Shown here: piece after piece, positions 45,131 through 56,489 of the stretch
How the letters are laid out: every line of letters begins with the position of its first letter
Position numbering within the stretch: position 1 is the first letter of the stretch
Origin: Zeugodacus cucurbitae
Taxonomy: Eukaryota > Arthropoda > Insecta > Diptera > Tephritidae
Direction: 5' to 3'
DNA length: 64,000 nt
Assembly: GCF_028554725.1 (NCBI RefSeq)
Contig: NC_071668.1
Location: 40,500,501-40,564,500 of the forward strand
Notes under the pieces: generated by a model
Database searches by the model: none
The model's input: only the letters and a program-made list of their open reading frames with translations
What the model was told of the DNA's origin: nothing
Made by a program: the position numbers and the translations under genes

Positions 45131-46317
45131 AACAAGTAAGGAAGGGCTAAGTTCGGGTGTAACCGAACATTTTATACTCTCGCAATTTATTTATTTAACT
45201 TTATTAATATTATATAATACACAATTTGACCCACATATTCGTCATATATATTGTATAAGGTCCATTGAAACCCTAATATTAGGTTAGAAGCACCGAGGTC
45301 CTCATGTTCGATATATGGGGCCTTGACAACCTATGGTCCGATTTCGGTGATTTTTAGAATGGGGCTGCCACACTATAAATGTAGCATCGATATCTTTACT
45401 AGTACTTACTTTATATATTGTAAAGTAAACGATTCAGATGGTCTTAAAATTCTGGTATATAGGAAGTAGGCGTGGTTGTGAAGCGATTTGGACAATTTTC
45501 ACAACATATCATTAGGATGTAAAGAATCTATTACAAACCAAGTTTCATTGAAATCGGTCGAGTAGTTCCTGAGATATGGTTTTTGACCCATAAGTGGGCG
45601 ATGCCATGCCCATTTTCTATTTTGTAAAAAAATCTGTGTGCAGCTTCCATCTGCCATTTCTTATGTGAAATTTAGTGTTTCTGGTATTTTTCGTTATTGA
45701 GTTAACCGCTTTTTAGTAGTTTTCAACATAACCTTTGTATGGGAGGTGGGCGTGGTTACAATCCGATTTTCTCCATTTTTGGACTGTATAAGGAAATACC
45801 TGAGAAAAACGACTCCTGAAAGTTTCGTTGATATACCTTTAGTAGTTTGCGAGATATGTACAAAAAACTTAGTAGGGGGAGGGGCCAAGCCCACTTTCTC
45901 AAAAAAATTACATCTACCTATGCCCCTTCCTAGTGCGATCCTTCATACCAAATTTTACTTCCATAGCTTTATTTATAGCTTAGTGATGGCACTTTAAGTG
46001 TTTTCGGTTTTCGCCATTTTGTGGGCGTGGCAGTGGTTTGATTTCGCCCATTTTCGAACTTAACCTTCTTATGGTGCCAAGGAACACGTGTTCCAAGTTT
46101 CATTAAGATATCTCAATTTTTACTCAAGTTACAGCTGGCACGGACGGACGGACAGACGGACGGACATACAGACATCCGGATTTGAACTTTTCTCGTCACC
46201 CTGATCATTTTTATGTATGTATATAACCCCATATCTAACTCGTTTAGTTTTAGGACTTACAACCAACCGTTATGTGGACAAAACTATAATACTCTCGTAG
46301 CAACTTTGTTGCGAGAG
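45131..46317 (-). repeat. HINE-like dispersed repeat, full-length copy in env
   Basis: Plus-strand order is reversed relative to the copy at 23641: starts aacaagtaaggaagggctaa, hairpin gttcgggtgtaaccgaac, then ttttatactctcgcaa. It ends with the gtccgt/acgg microsatellite (46140-46170) and the terminal hairpin actctcgtagcaactttgtt + gcgagagtat. Very similar to the copies at 23641 and 47333. Confidence 0.85.
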
Positions 46318-47128
46318 TATAAATATATAAATAAGTTTAAAACCGGAATCCAAAACAAAATTCTCAATTTAGAAGACGAAACAAATTTCCTCGAAAATAT
46401 TTTTCAGATTAATAACGATATCAACTTGTTAATAGACCACGTAAATGAAATAGGACACGTCATTTTTAATTCAAAACTAGGAATAATTCCATCAGACATA
46501 TTGACAACTGAAGAATTCAATTTTATTATTATATTATAAAGAAAAGTTATTAGTTTTGACATTAAGCATCCCAAAATTTTTAAATGAAACATTAGCTGAA
46601 GTTGTATTTGAACCACTACCAAACATCCAAAATAAAACTGTAACTGTAAAATTTAGAACCTAATTGTAATATGACTACAATGAAAAACCAAGAAGAAAAA
46701 GAAATTTATCCAGGCTTACTTATATTTAAGAATTACCATGATAAAATTATTACCAATTGTGAAAAACCACGAATATTTGAAAATTTAAAAACATTTTTGA
46801 TAAAGTATGAAAATTGCTTTGTAGAAACTAATTTAAAAATCTATGAAAATTATAAAATAAATGTAAAAGAAATGTTTATCATAAACAAACTAGCATTAAG
46901 AGTTAAAGAAAATTATGTATCACTCCCGAATTTAAATCTTAACGAAATACATTTTAACGAAACAATAAAGGCTGTAAAACATAATTTTTTTAGAAATGCT
47001 ATAATAAACACTGGGAGTAATATAGCAATACTAATGATTTTTACCTGTACTATTATTATAATCTGTATAAAAAACAATAACAGAACTTATGTAATCTCTT
47101 CGTCGGAGCCTCAGGCTAACGGTGGGGG

Positions 47129-47280
47129 AGTTATCCACTTCACCACCACACAAAACATTAATATAAACATTCATGTATGTATGTTTACATACATGTACAC
47201 TTAACACTTTTATTTAGTTTACATACTAACGTCATTAATACATAAATCAAAATAAACTAAGTTCTTTTATTGTTTTCCAC
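47129..47280 (+). repeat. Gypsy 3' LTR, left part
   Basis: Follows a purine-rich tract (ggtgggggag, about 47121-47130) likely serving as polypurine tract. Starts agttatcc and includes the tgtttacatacatgtacac block shared with the 5' LTR. Continuity is lost near 47280 where the HINE-bearing insertion begins. Confidence 0.65.
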
Positions 47281-47332
47281 TTAATTGTGGGCAACGTACT
47301 TTTCATAAGAGGCATCGAACTCTTTAATTTTT

Positions 47333-48459
47333 ATACTCTCGCAACAAATGTTGCTAAAGAGAGTATTATAGTTTTGTTCACATAACGGTTGTTTGTAACG
47401 CCCAAAACTAAACGAGTTAGATATAGAGTTATATATACCAAAGTGCTCAGGGTGAAGAGTGGAGTTCAAATCCGAATGTCTGTCTGTCCGCCCGTCCGTC
47501 CGTCCGTCCGTCTGTGCAAGCTGTAACTTGAGTAAAAATTAAGATATCTTGATGAAACTTGGCACACTTATATCTTGGCACCATAGGAAGTTTGCTTTCG
47601 AAAATGAGCAAACTCGGACTACTTTGGTATGAAGGATCGCACTATGAAGGGGCATATTTCTTTGGGGAAGTGGGCGTGGCCCCGCCCCTACTAAGTTTTT
47701 TGTACATATCTCGCAAACCAATAGAGCTATATAAACCAAACTTTCTGCAGTCGTTTTTTTTAGCCACTTCCTAATACAGTCCAAAAATGAAAGAAATCGG
47801 ATCATAACCACGCCCACCTCCCATACAAAAGTTAGGTTGAAAATTACTAAAAGTGGGTTAACTCACTAACGTAATACGTCAGAAACACTAAATTTCACAT
47901 AAGAATTGGCAGATGAAAGCTGCACTCAGATTTTTTTACAAAATGGAAAATGGGCGTGGCGTCGCTTACTTATGGGTCAAAACCCATATCTCAGGAACTA
48001 CTCGACCGATTCCAATGAAACTTGGTTTGTAATAGTTTCCTTACATCCCAATGATATGTTGTGAAAATAGGTCAAATCGCTTCACAACCACGCCTACTTC
48101 CTATATACCAGAACTTTGAAGACGATCTGAATCGTTTACTTTACAATATATAAAGTAAGTACTAGTGAAGATATCGGTGTAGAACTTTGCACAAATACTA
48201 TGTTAATAGTGTGGCAGCCCCATTCTAAAAATCGCCGAAATCGGACCATAGGTTTTTAAGACCCCATATATCGAACACGAGGACCTCGGTGCTTCTAACC
48301 TAATATTTTGGTTTCCAACTTTCAATGGACTTTATGCAATATATATGACGAATATGTGGGTCAAATTGTGTATTATATAATATAAATAAAGTTAAATAAA
48401 TAAATTGCGAGAGTATAAAATGTTCGGTTACACACGAAATTAGCCCTTCCTTACTTGTC
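47333..48459 (+). repeat. HINE-like dispersed repeat, full-length copy in the 3' LTR
   Basis: Starts atactctcgcaacaaatgtt (hairpin with aaagagagtatt), has a long ccgtccgtccgt tract (47490-47515), the standard blocks, and ends in the subterminal repeat ttgcgagagtataaaa, a hairpin and ccttccttacttgt. Flanking pieces 47281-47332 and 48460-48610 may be LTR or other sequence; they share a ttaagaggcat-like block. Confidence 0.8.
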
Positions 48460-48611
48460 ATATTAAGAATTATATCGAATTTCATTTGTTTATAAAATAG
48501 TTGAAATTGCATTGACAATATTTATAACCAAAATTCTAAAGAATTTTAAGTGCATTTCCGTTTTGCTTTAGGATCGGAATTCTTAAGAGGCATTGCACTT
48601 ATTAATTTTGC

Positions 48612-48767
48612 TGATAAGAATTCTATAGAATTTTAATTGTATTTTGCTTTCTGTTTTTACTATTGATTTCGTATTTAAGATTAAGAACTTTTGTAAACTA
48701 ACTCAGTGATATTCTTTGATTCAATAAAGGAAGATCTACTTTAAGAAAATTAACAAATGTTTTAATT
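48612..48767 (+). repeat. Gypsy 3' LTR, right part
   Basis: Matches the second half of the 5' LTR from ttctatagaattttaattg to the terminal tgttttaatt, with few differences (for example a g for c in ctcagtcat). Ends directly at RTE sequence. Confidence 0.85.
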
Positions 48768-48990
48768 GTTAGGACCACAGAGCGTTCGCACATCGAAAAC
48801 ATTGGAGACATGTCGTCCATCTATAACAACATGATCGATCTGGGGATATATTTTCTTATGCTGGACTCTAGCACTATAGCTCACCATATTTCGATCGATC
48901 AGCCTCAACCCATTTGGCGAGATTTCATCATGGGGACTGAATTTTCCGACTGTGATTAAGATAGCTACTTGACCCATATATTCGAACTTT
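48768..48990 (-). pseudogene. RTE fragment, endonuclease part (right of gypsy)
   Basis: Minus strand: VGKFSPHDEISPNGLRLID, QIDHVVIDGRHVSNVFDVRT, LCGPNN. This is the upstream partner of the fragment at 36017-36676; the region between them in a full RTE is missing. Confidence 0.8.
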
Positions 48991-49375
48991 ATGTCTACTA
49001 GAATAAAACATCATTATATAAAATATACGGTGGATGAGAACCGACTTCTGCCATGTCAACCACCACAATACGGTACATGCAAAATTTTTCGTTTACATAT
49101 TTTGCACGACATAAAAGCCGCTTAAAGTTTCAAAATCATTATAGTAAGTATGTGAAGGAATGTAATGTACCGATTTTACCCATTTATGACAGAGTGGACA
49201 TTATTATTGACTAAAGCTAATTAAAGCATATCCCTACTTCATTAACATAACAAGTAAAGAAGGACTAAAGTCAGGTGTAACCGAACATTGTACGTATACT
49301 CGATTTCACCAACTATAAGCTTGCAATATATGTATGTACGAATTCTTACTTACTAGACGACTACACGACACGACG
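48991..49375. other. Intronic spacer with a HINE-like terminal fragment
   Basis: 49251-49330 begins aacaagtaaagaaggactaa and contains tgtaaccgaacattgta and tatactcg, the end of a HINE-like repeat on the minus strand. The rest shows nothing recognisable. Confidence 0.55.
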
Positions 49376-52300
49376 CACAGTGGGCCAATGGAGATCATTT
49401 CTCGGATTAATTAAAAAAAAATATATGAAGATCCTTCAAAACTAAGTATACTTGCTTAAAGTACACAAAATTCTACATCAGTAAGCAAAAAAATAAATCT
49501 CAAATACGTAATAGTGCTTACGTAGTGAAGCTACAAACTTGATATTTGTGAAACAAAAATCTAATTTTTTGTTTTTTAAAGCCGCAGATCTTTTGTACGT
49601 AAATTGTGTTTTTGTAAAGTAATTCTAAAAATTTGTAAAACTTAACCATGGAACCATCAAACTCAGGTAATAATTGAACTAGTTTGCTAAATTGTGTGTA
49701 AAGTTATAATTGCAAAAGTATATTTTTTTGAGATTATATATATGGAGTCCAAAAAAAATTAATTTTCTTAGTTTAAGTAGACAAAAAGTTGGTAGTTCAA
49801 TTGAGTTCAGATAAGATTTAAACACCATTGGAAAGCCTGAACAATTAAATGTTATTTTAGAGAAATTTAGGTTGCGCATCAGTGCGCCTCAGAAGATATC
49901 CTCGCATTTGTAATAATATTCCGTATGCAATTTATAAATTAAATTTGCTTCTGGACTGTAGCTTGTTCGCCTAACGGTTTTGTTGTTGTTTTTGTTGTTA
50001 CATTTACTGTTGTTGTTTATATTGTTGGAGTTTCGTTGCTTTTGTTGCTGTTATTTTATATTTTTATTTTTTGTTTTGTTTTAATATACCATATTTTAAG
50101 AGTCATGTGATTAAATTTTGCAGGAACATGCAACGTCGTTTTTTTTTACTCGCCTCAGCTTGTACAATATTTTCAATTGTGTCAGCTGTAGGACAATGGA
50201 TGATAAAATCATGCATTTAAAAGAAGAGCTAAAAAAACGTACTGGTTATTCTGAAGACAACTCTCAAGTTTTCAATGAACGAATAAAAAAATTTGTATTT
50301 GAGTTTAAGAAAAAATGGAATAAGGCCCATAGAAGGGAAGATAGATTTCTATCTGATATTAATAAGAATTGGCTACAATCGTCAATTGGGTTTCCACTAG
50401 GTCAAGCATGTAAAAGAGGTCGAAAAGAAATTTCATTTAGTGACTCTAGTGATTCGTCTAAATTAAAAAAAAATAAATTTTTAAGAGATACCACAGAGTT
50501 ACCAGTTTTACTTCATGCAGCAGAAACTAAATTAAGAACAACCGGCTCCGTAGAAAAATCAAAAGCGATACGTAGTATCGTACATTTTTCACCATCAACA
50601 GCCAAAAGGTTTAACGAAAGTTTAAAGAAACCTGTAGTCAGTACAAAAATGTCAAATCTTAAAGCTCTAGCTGTCTTCGTAGAAGCTAAGCTATCTCGCT
50701 ACCAATACAATGTTGTTAGACAATCTGCTCCAGATAAGTTTCCGTCATATAAAATTATACAAAACGAGAAAAAAAAGTGCTATCCAGAATATCGGTGCAT
50801 TACAATAAGCGAAACTTCCGCTGAAGTAAGTTTACAAGCACTATTAAACCACACAGCAGAACGATTAATACAAATTCATGAAAACCGTATTGACTCGTTA
50901 ATTAACCAAAAACTCCAACTGTATACTAAATGGGGATTTGATGGAAGCTCTGGTCACAGTTCGTACAAGCAAGTTTTTCATGGATGTGATGGTATCGATT
51001 CCTCCGTATTTTTAACTACAATTGTGCCTCTAAAACTTATGTTGGCTGAACAAGTAATTTGGAAAAATCCTCGACCATCATCAACTAGATTTTGTAGGCC
51101 CCTAAAAATTGAATTTGTGAAGGAAACCAAATCTGTGGCGATTACGGAAAAGGAAAGGGTAGAACAAGAAGTTAAGAATTTAATTTGTACAATTATACTA
51201 GTTAATGACAAAGTTGTATATGTGGATCACAAATTAATTTTGACAATGATTGATGGGAAGGTGTGCAATGCTTTAACTGGAACTACATCAACACAAAAGT
51301 GCTTTTATATGGGGCAACTACTAAGGATTTTAACAATATAGAAGACATGATCGAAAGACCTGTAAATGTAGAAAACTTGAAATTTGGCTTATCTATTCTT
51401 CACGGCTGGATTAGATTTTTTGAAAGCCTCCTACATATTTCATACAAATTACCGATACAGAAATGGCAAGCTAGAACCGATTCAGAAAAACAAATCGTTT
51501 CTGAGACGAAGCGAAAAATTCAGAAGCAATTTAAAGAAACTTTAGGATTAATAGTGGACCAACCAAAACCTGGCTTTGGAAACACAAATGATGGTAATAC
51601 CGCCAGACGTTTTTTTCAAAATGCAGAAAAGTCTGCTGAAATAACCTCTATAAATTTAAATTTGATAAAGCAAATGCACATTCTTTTAATTGTGGTATCT
51701 AGTGGGTATGAAATAAACAACAAAAAATTTCGATTTTTTTCACGTAAAACAGCAAAACTTTTTGTTAAGTTGTATCCGTGGTACAACATGCCCCCGACTT
51801 TGCACAAATACTTTATACACGGAACTGAAATTATTGATAACGCACTTTTGCCTATTGGCCAATTATCAGAAGAAGCACAAGAAGCTCGCAATAAAGATTT
51901 AAAAAAATATCGGGAATTTCATTCAAGAAAGTGCAGCCGCGAAAAGTCTAATCAAGATATTCTCAATTCTTTTTTTTTAACCTCAGATCCAATAATTTCA
52001 AGCATGCGAAGATTGCCAAAAAAGAACTTGCAAAATTTACCAGAAGAGGCTGTCGATTTAATTATAAGTGATGAGTATGGAAATAGCGATGATGATAGTG
52101 AAGATGTTGATGATGATGATAATGATGATAATGATGATGACGTCGACGATGACGATGATGATGTTAGTGAAGGTGACAATTATTACAATGAGAGTTTAGA
52201 TACAGATGACATCGATATTAAATAAAAATTTTTTGGAATTGCTTCAATTCTATAGTCATATATAGTAAACCATTATTTTAATATTACAGCTGCATCCAAA

Positions 52301-52426
52301 TCATCCTTCTTAAAAACTATTTGTTGTGACTAACTGGATTTGAATAAAATATAAAATAATCAAAAATTATAAAAATAAAGCTCCAGTTAATTAATCCGAG
52401 AAATGATCTCCATTGGCCCCACTGTG
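49376..52426 (+). mobile_element. Transib-type DNA transposon, complete (3051 bp) with 5-bp target duplication
   Basis: Terminal inverted repeats of about 39-40 bp start CACAGTGGGCCAATGGAGAT on the left and CACAGTGGGGCCAATGGAGA on the right (reverse complement), differing by one G. The flanks are CGACG on both sides (49371-49375, 52427-52431). CAC-initial ends beginning with a CACAGTG heptamer plus a 5-bp GC-rich duplication are diagnostic of Transib, the superfamily from which RAG1 derives. The interior encodes one RAG1-like transposase with a single frameshift. A ttg-rich microsatellite lies at about 49980-50080. Confidence 0.9.
50196..52225 (+). pseudogene. Transib/RAG1-like transposase, one frameshift
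   Basis: First frame from ATG 50196 to 51341, second frame joining near 51305 and running to 52225. The shift falls in a short T-run (tgctttta). Blocks resembling the RAG1 core: FDGSSGHSSYKQ (catalytic-type Asp, codon at 50940), NPRPSSTRFCRPLKIEF, LILTMIDGKVCNALTG, GNTNDGNTARRFF and the long MPPTLHKYFIHG ... PIGQLSEEAQEARNKDLKK region, where the third catalytic acidic residue (Glu) is expected. I could not assign the second catalytic Asp by eye. N-terminus is basic. The C-terminus has an unusual acidic tail of Asp/Glu/Ser (about 52070-52225). A possible small upstream exon (49648-49666, donor gtaata; acceptor ttttgcag at 50123) would join out of frame. Confidence 0.85.
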
Positions 52427-52602
52427 CGACGTAGCGACGGCAGATTACAAATGTCGCTTTGAAGCCTGTGTCTTGAACATTTTGAAGACGGAAGCGGCAT
52501 ATCAAAAAACAATTTCATTGTTACTGTACTAAAACCTTCCACTTCAATATAATTTACATATTTAGTTCAAAGAGAATTTTTTTTTGCAAAAATATATATG
52601 TA

Positions 52603-52974
52603 CAGCCTTGGCCAAAAGTATTAGGCACCCCATTAAAATACAAGTATTCTCGAATGCCACATTCGATAGCCACTATCAAAGTTACCACTTCTTTTTGTAA
52701 ATGTCTTACATGAGTGTTTAACTGTTGATTAAACGAATAAATTTTGTATTATTAAAAGTATTAAAAAAAATTAAGCTAAAACTAAAAATTGTCATTTTTA
52801 AGAAATTCATAAAATATTTTATAATATTTTTTTTATTTATTTTTTTTTTTTTTTAATGTTATTATCACTAATTCATTGTATTTTCACTGCTTTACTAATA
52901 AAAATTCATTTTTTCACTTGTTAAAACAAAAAATTCAGTAATTAGTGGGGTGCCTAATACTTTGGCCAAGGCTG
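52603..52974. mobile_element. Tc1/mariner-like MITE, 372 bp
   Basis: TA on both sides (52601-52602, 52975-52976) and about 30-bp near-perfect terminal inverted repeats: CAGCCTTGGCCAAAAGTATT on the left, CAGCCTTGGCCAAAGTATTA on the right as reverse complement. TTGGCCAAAAGTAT-type ends with TA duplication are typical of Tc1-like elements. Interior is very AT-rich, no transposase. Confidence 0.8.
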
Positions 52975-53129
52975 TATATAAAAGCTATTTTACGCTTCTG
53001 CTGGCAAAATAACGTCATACTTGTTAGAACTTAGAATAATTTTACATTTCACATATTAGTGGCAACTCTACAGCGACCATTGTCGTCGGGAAATTAGAAA
53101 CAATTGTAATTTGGCGACAGCGACAACTT

Positions 53130-53560
53130 CAAGCCTGCTGTCGTGATGTCTTGTGTCACCTTGTCTGAAACCTCGTTTGGTATCGAACGGCTCGGAGAGG
53201 TCCTTCCCAATCATGATGGAGCTTTTGGTGTTGCTCAACGTAAATTTACACAGCCGTATTGGTTTTGCGGGGATACCAAATTAAGACATCGCGGCGTAAA
53301 GGCAGCTCCTTTTCGTGCTGTCGAAAGCAGCTTTAAAATCGACAAAAAGGTGGTGTGTGTCGATCCTCTTTTCAGGGGTCTTCTCCAAGATTTGGCGCAT
53401 GGTGAATATCAGTTGTTGATTTTCCATTTTTTTCGGCCTCTTTCTTTTTTTGTCTCGCTTCCCTCTTCAGCTCTCGGTATCTATCCCATCCCGCACGTGT
53501 TGTGGTCGTTTTCAACGTTGCGAGGTAGGCAGTCTGTTTTCTCCCCGCTGCAATAATGAT
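53130..53560 (-). pseudogene. RTE fragment with internal deletion
   Basis: Minus strand: RKQTAYLATLKTTTTRAGWD and RYRELKREARQKKKEAEK, then a jump to RT sequence (RIDTHHLFVDFKAAFDSTKR-like, then SSIMIGKDLSEPFDTKRGFR-like) with stops. About 100-200 codons between the two are missing. Confidence 0.75.
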
Positions 53561-53624
53561 AACGTAGGCAATAATAAGTGCATAGCTCATATTGATTGAG
53601 AAATGGCGTACATTGCGGCGGCAT

Positions 53625-53757
53625 TGTTTTCGCTTTGGTTTAGTGCCGACGATATATGTTCTTGTAGTAATTTTTTTAATATTTCTATATTTATTGCATC
53701 TGTTGTTTGTATTGTTTTTAAGCCTAACAATAAGTTATAAAATCTTAAATCTATTTC
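53625..53757 (-). pseudogene. Jockey-type ORF1 N-terminal fragment
   Basis: Minus strand reads TIQTTDAINIEILKKLLQEH and ISSALNQSENNAA; the flanking sequence (aagcctaacaataagt... aaatctattt) matches 7985-8035 of Jockey-1. A related but not identical family member. Confidence 0.5.
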
Positions 53758-53966
53758 AAGACGCAGGCATTTCTTTTCTTTATAGGCGTGTTTTTATTTT
53801 TTTATTGAAAAGTAAATAAATATAGTTTTACATTTCATAGAATTCCAACTAATAAAAATAAATTATACTAATATGTATGTATATGTATGTATTGTAATTG
53901 TTTTCCAATTTTAAAAGATCAAGACAATACAAGCGCTTTTAGGGAGCTTTTTTTCAGAAACTATAT

Positions 53967-54695
53967 ACAGTACTTTTCGTTTAATTGACCCTATGGTTAA
54001 TTGTTTTCCCGTTTAATTGAACGGTGTTATCAGGCAAAAAATATAGCACATGTAAATTTTCTCGGATAATTGAACTCGGTTAATTGATTTTCCCGCTTAG
54101 TTGGTTCAAAATACATATATGTAATCAAAAATCATTAGTGTATACAATCATATATTTCATTCAGCATATTAAAGATACATATTTAAACAGTATTTTGTGA
54201 AATTTATATTTACAAATTCCTAAAGCTTAGCCGTTGGTACCTCACCTTCCATGAAGTGTCCAAAAAAAGGTTCTTGCCGTGGACATCATAACTCATTATT
54301 GGTTCATCCAAATCAACAAATCAAAAATATTTCTTGTTAATGAACGAAGGAAAGGATTAAAAACTGAATTCCTGATAGATTTTGAAGAGAAAAACTAACT
54401 TTTGTGATCAAATTTTCAACAGAATCGCTTCATAACTTTTCAAGAAATCGTATCCACTGACTCCAAAATTCGACTTTTAAGATAAATCCATTTAAAGTTT
54501 TACATTCTTGAACTCCTAATCATATCGATTTCATACTTTTGGATAATATTTTAATATAGTATTATTTAATAAGATAAAAAACTTTCAAATTTCGATTCCT
54601 ACGTAATCGCTTAATTCACAAAATGGTCCAAATAAGCGTGATTCCTGTAATTGAACAAACTGTTCATTTAAACGGGATTCTATTAATTGAACAAA
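53967..54695. mobile_element. pogo-like non-autonomous element
   Basis: Starts cagtacttttcgtttaattg, similar to pogo-type ends. Both ends repeat cgtttaattgaac-like motifs, in inverted orientation on the right (aattgaacaaactgttcatt, attaattgaacaaatggttc). The interior (about 54205-54600) is shared with 32603-33060. No intact transposase; superfamily is tentative. Confidence 0.45.
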
Positions 54696-55290
54696 TGGTT
54701 CAAACTTGCAAACCAATAAAGCGATATCAACCACACTTTCTGCAGTCCTTTTTCTTACGTGGCGTCGCCCACTTATGGGTCAAGAACCATATCATCATCA
54801 TATCTCAGGAATTTCTCGTCCGATTACAATGAAATTCGGTACATAATACTTTTCCATCATCTGTGGATTCACTTGTGGAAAAATTGTTGTAATCGGACTA
54901 TAACTTTTCAAAGCCCCGGATATCGAACATGATGAACTCAGCGCCTAAGGGTAATTTTTAACCGAAAATATGGGTAAATCTCTCAGATATGTTAATTTAA
55001 TTTAGAGGAAATATTTTTCTTCTAATAGAGTCTCTGTACCAGAAATGATTAAAATCGGGTCATAAATTCCCCTAGCTCTCATATACCTAATTATAGTATA
55101 TCAAAAATACGGTGGGCTTTATTCCGCATATATTGGTTAATAGATAGTTAGATATCTTAGCAGAATTAAGTGAGCGTATAGTTTTGCTTATAGTGTACCT
55201 TGGTTGTGAAAATGAGTGAAATCGGTTCTGGACTTACCTCAGCCCTCATAAACTAAATATGATGATTTTCGTTATTCTATTGAGCGAACT
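54696..55290 (+). repeat. HINE-like repeat, diverged subfamily fragment
   Basis: Matches the reverse complement of 59290-59720 (for example ttattccgcatatattggtt, agcccccgg-type block, aaaatatgggtaaatctctc) and contains gtggcgtcgcccacttatgg. Ends truncated. Confidence 0.75.
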
Positions 55291-56489
55291 GCGACTTCGG
55301 TTTTTTTCCGAAGCAGAAGCAAATGAAATGAAATTGCCGGCCGTTTTTTAAACATTGGATACATATGTACATATTTTTGTAATATTTTTTTTTGTATTTT
55401 TGTTATTAATAAGAAATAAATATGATTTTCATTCTAAAACAAAAATTTTAGATCGAGGTACTTGAGAAAAAGTTGGGTAAGTACTTCGCGGGACATATAG
55501 CCTAGAGCGCTAATTTGCAATAGCGTCATTGATTTCCTTTAACTCGCGCATTTATCCATTTTAAAGCAAATTAGTAATGTACAAAAATTCCGTCCATTTT
55601 GCTGAATTTACCAAATTTGAGTTGGCAACGCTGCCCAAAAATGGCCGATTTTTGCTATTGTGAATGCTAATTGATACAAAGAAGAATAAAAAAACGTAAA
55701 CAAATGATTTATGTTTCTATTTTGCCAATTAAATTATTGGCAAATATATTAACAATAACTAATTTTAATGTTATCAAAACAACAACTACAACCATCGACG
55801 AAAATGTGCTGATACATTTGTTTACTTTGTTTAATGCATAGGCAAATTTCTCAATTAGACAGCTGATTTGTCCATAAAATGACATACTAAATGTCCATAA
55901 AATTTCAATGCGCATTAATTTTGCTCATCTGTCACTGCTATTAAGGGGAATTCATTTAAGTGCATTCGCCGCTTTGGTGCCTCAAAAATGTTACATCATT
56001 AGTAGTGGCACTAATGCGGGGATTACAGTAGTTGGTTTATCATTTTGGGTAAGGACTGCGACTTTCTTAAAATTTTAGGCGTCGGTTGTAAGTGAGAATT
56101 CTTTTTTAAAACTAGGAAATGCAAGCATTAAATCTTTTGAGACAAGGTTTGTCTTTATTTTATCCTTTGAAACATTAACGGAACATTTTTTAACCAAAAG
56201 GCAGTCTTGTCAATCTTTTATTAAAAACGATTTTTTTCTATATCAGATTCTTTTAACTGGATCTGATGAAATCCGCTTATTAAATCTATTACTGAAAAGT
56301 TTGTGCTCTCCTAATTGTGAGATTTCATTGATTTCCGGAATCGGATATCTGTCCGCATCTGTAAGTGTATTAAGCTTTCAATAGTCTACATATGTATGTC
56401 CAAAAAATCTATTTTAATAGTTTCACATTCACTGATTTTATAGCAATTACTTTGTTTTACATTTTTACATTTTAATATTTTAACTTGAT
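55291..56489. other. Intronic AT-rich stretch, no gene seen
   Basis: Short open frames only; nothing resembling an exon or repeat with defined ends. Confidence 0.4.

Larger units (their letters stand above)
43429..47180 (+). pseudogene. Gypsy env-like gene, interrupted by a MITE and a HINE-like repeat
   Basis: Starts at ATG 43429 just after a good splice acceptor (ccaccttttcag), as expected for a spliced env mRNA, with a hydrophobic leader (MIFLVLLYASVLL). Interrupted at 43534-44689 by a MITE and at 45131-46317 by a HINE-like repeat; further frame breaks near 44876 and 46539. A basic furin-like RQKR followed by a hydrophobic stretch lies at about 44911-44960. A transmembrane segment (IAILMIFTCTIIIICI) lies near 47030-47075. 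In intact errantiviruses Env is the surface glycoprotein; here it is inactive. Confidence 0.75.
36677..48767 (+). mobile_element. Gypsy-type (errantivirus-like) LTR retroelement with gag, pol and env, decayed
   Basis: Order LTR, PBS, gag, protease, RT, RNase H, integrase, env, LTR, resembling the insect gypsy/17.6/297 group with a -1 gag-pol frame relation. It is riddled with breaks: truncated 5' LTR, a tandem duplication of gag-protease, stops and frameshifts in pol, a MITE and a HINE-like repeat in env, and a HINE-like repeat in the 3' LTR. It sits in the homeobox intron, in the opposite orientation to that gene. Confidence 0.9.

Noticed and set aside
49648..49666. Small upstream Transib exon (ATG to a cag/gtaata donor)
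   Set aside because: Splice signals look good, but joining to the acceptor at 50123 puts the main frame out of phase, so I did not annotate it as coding.
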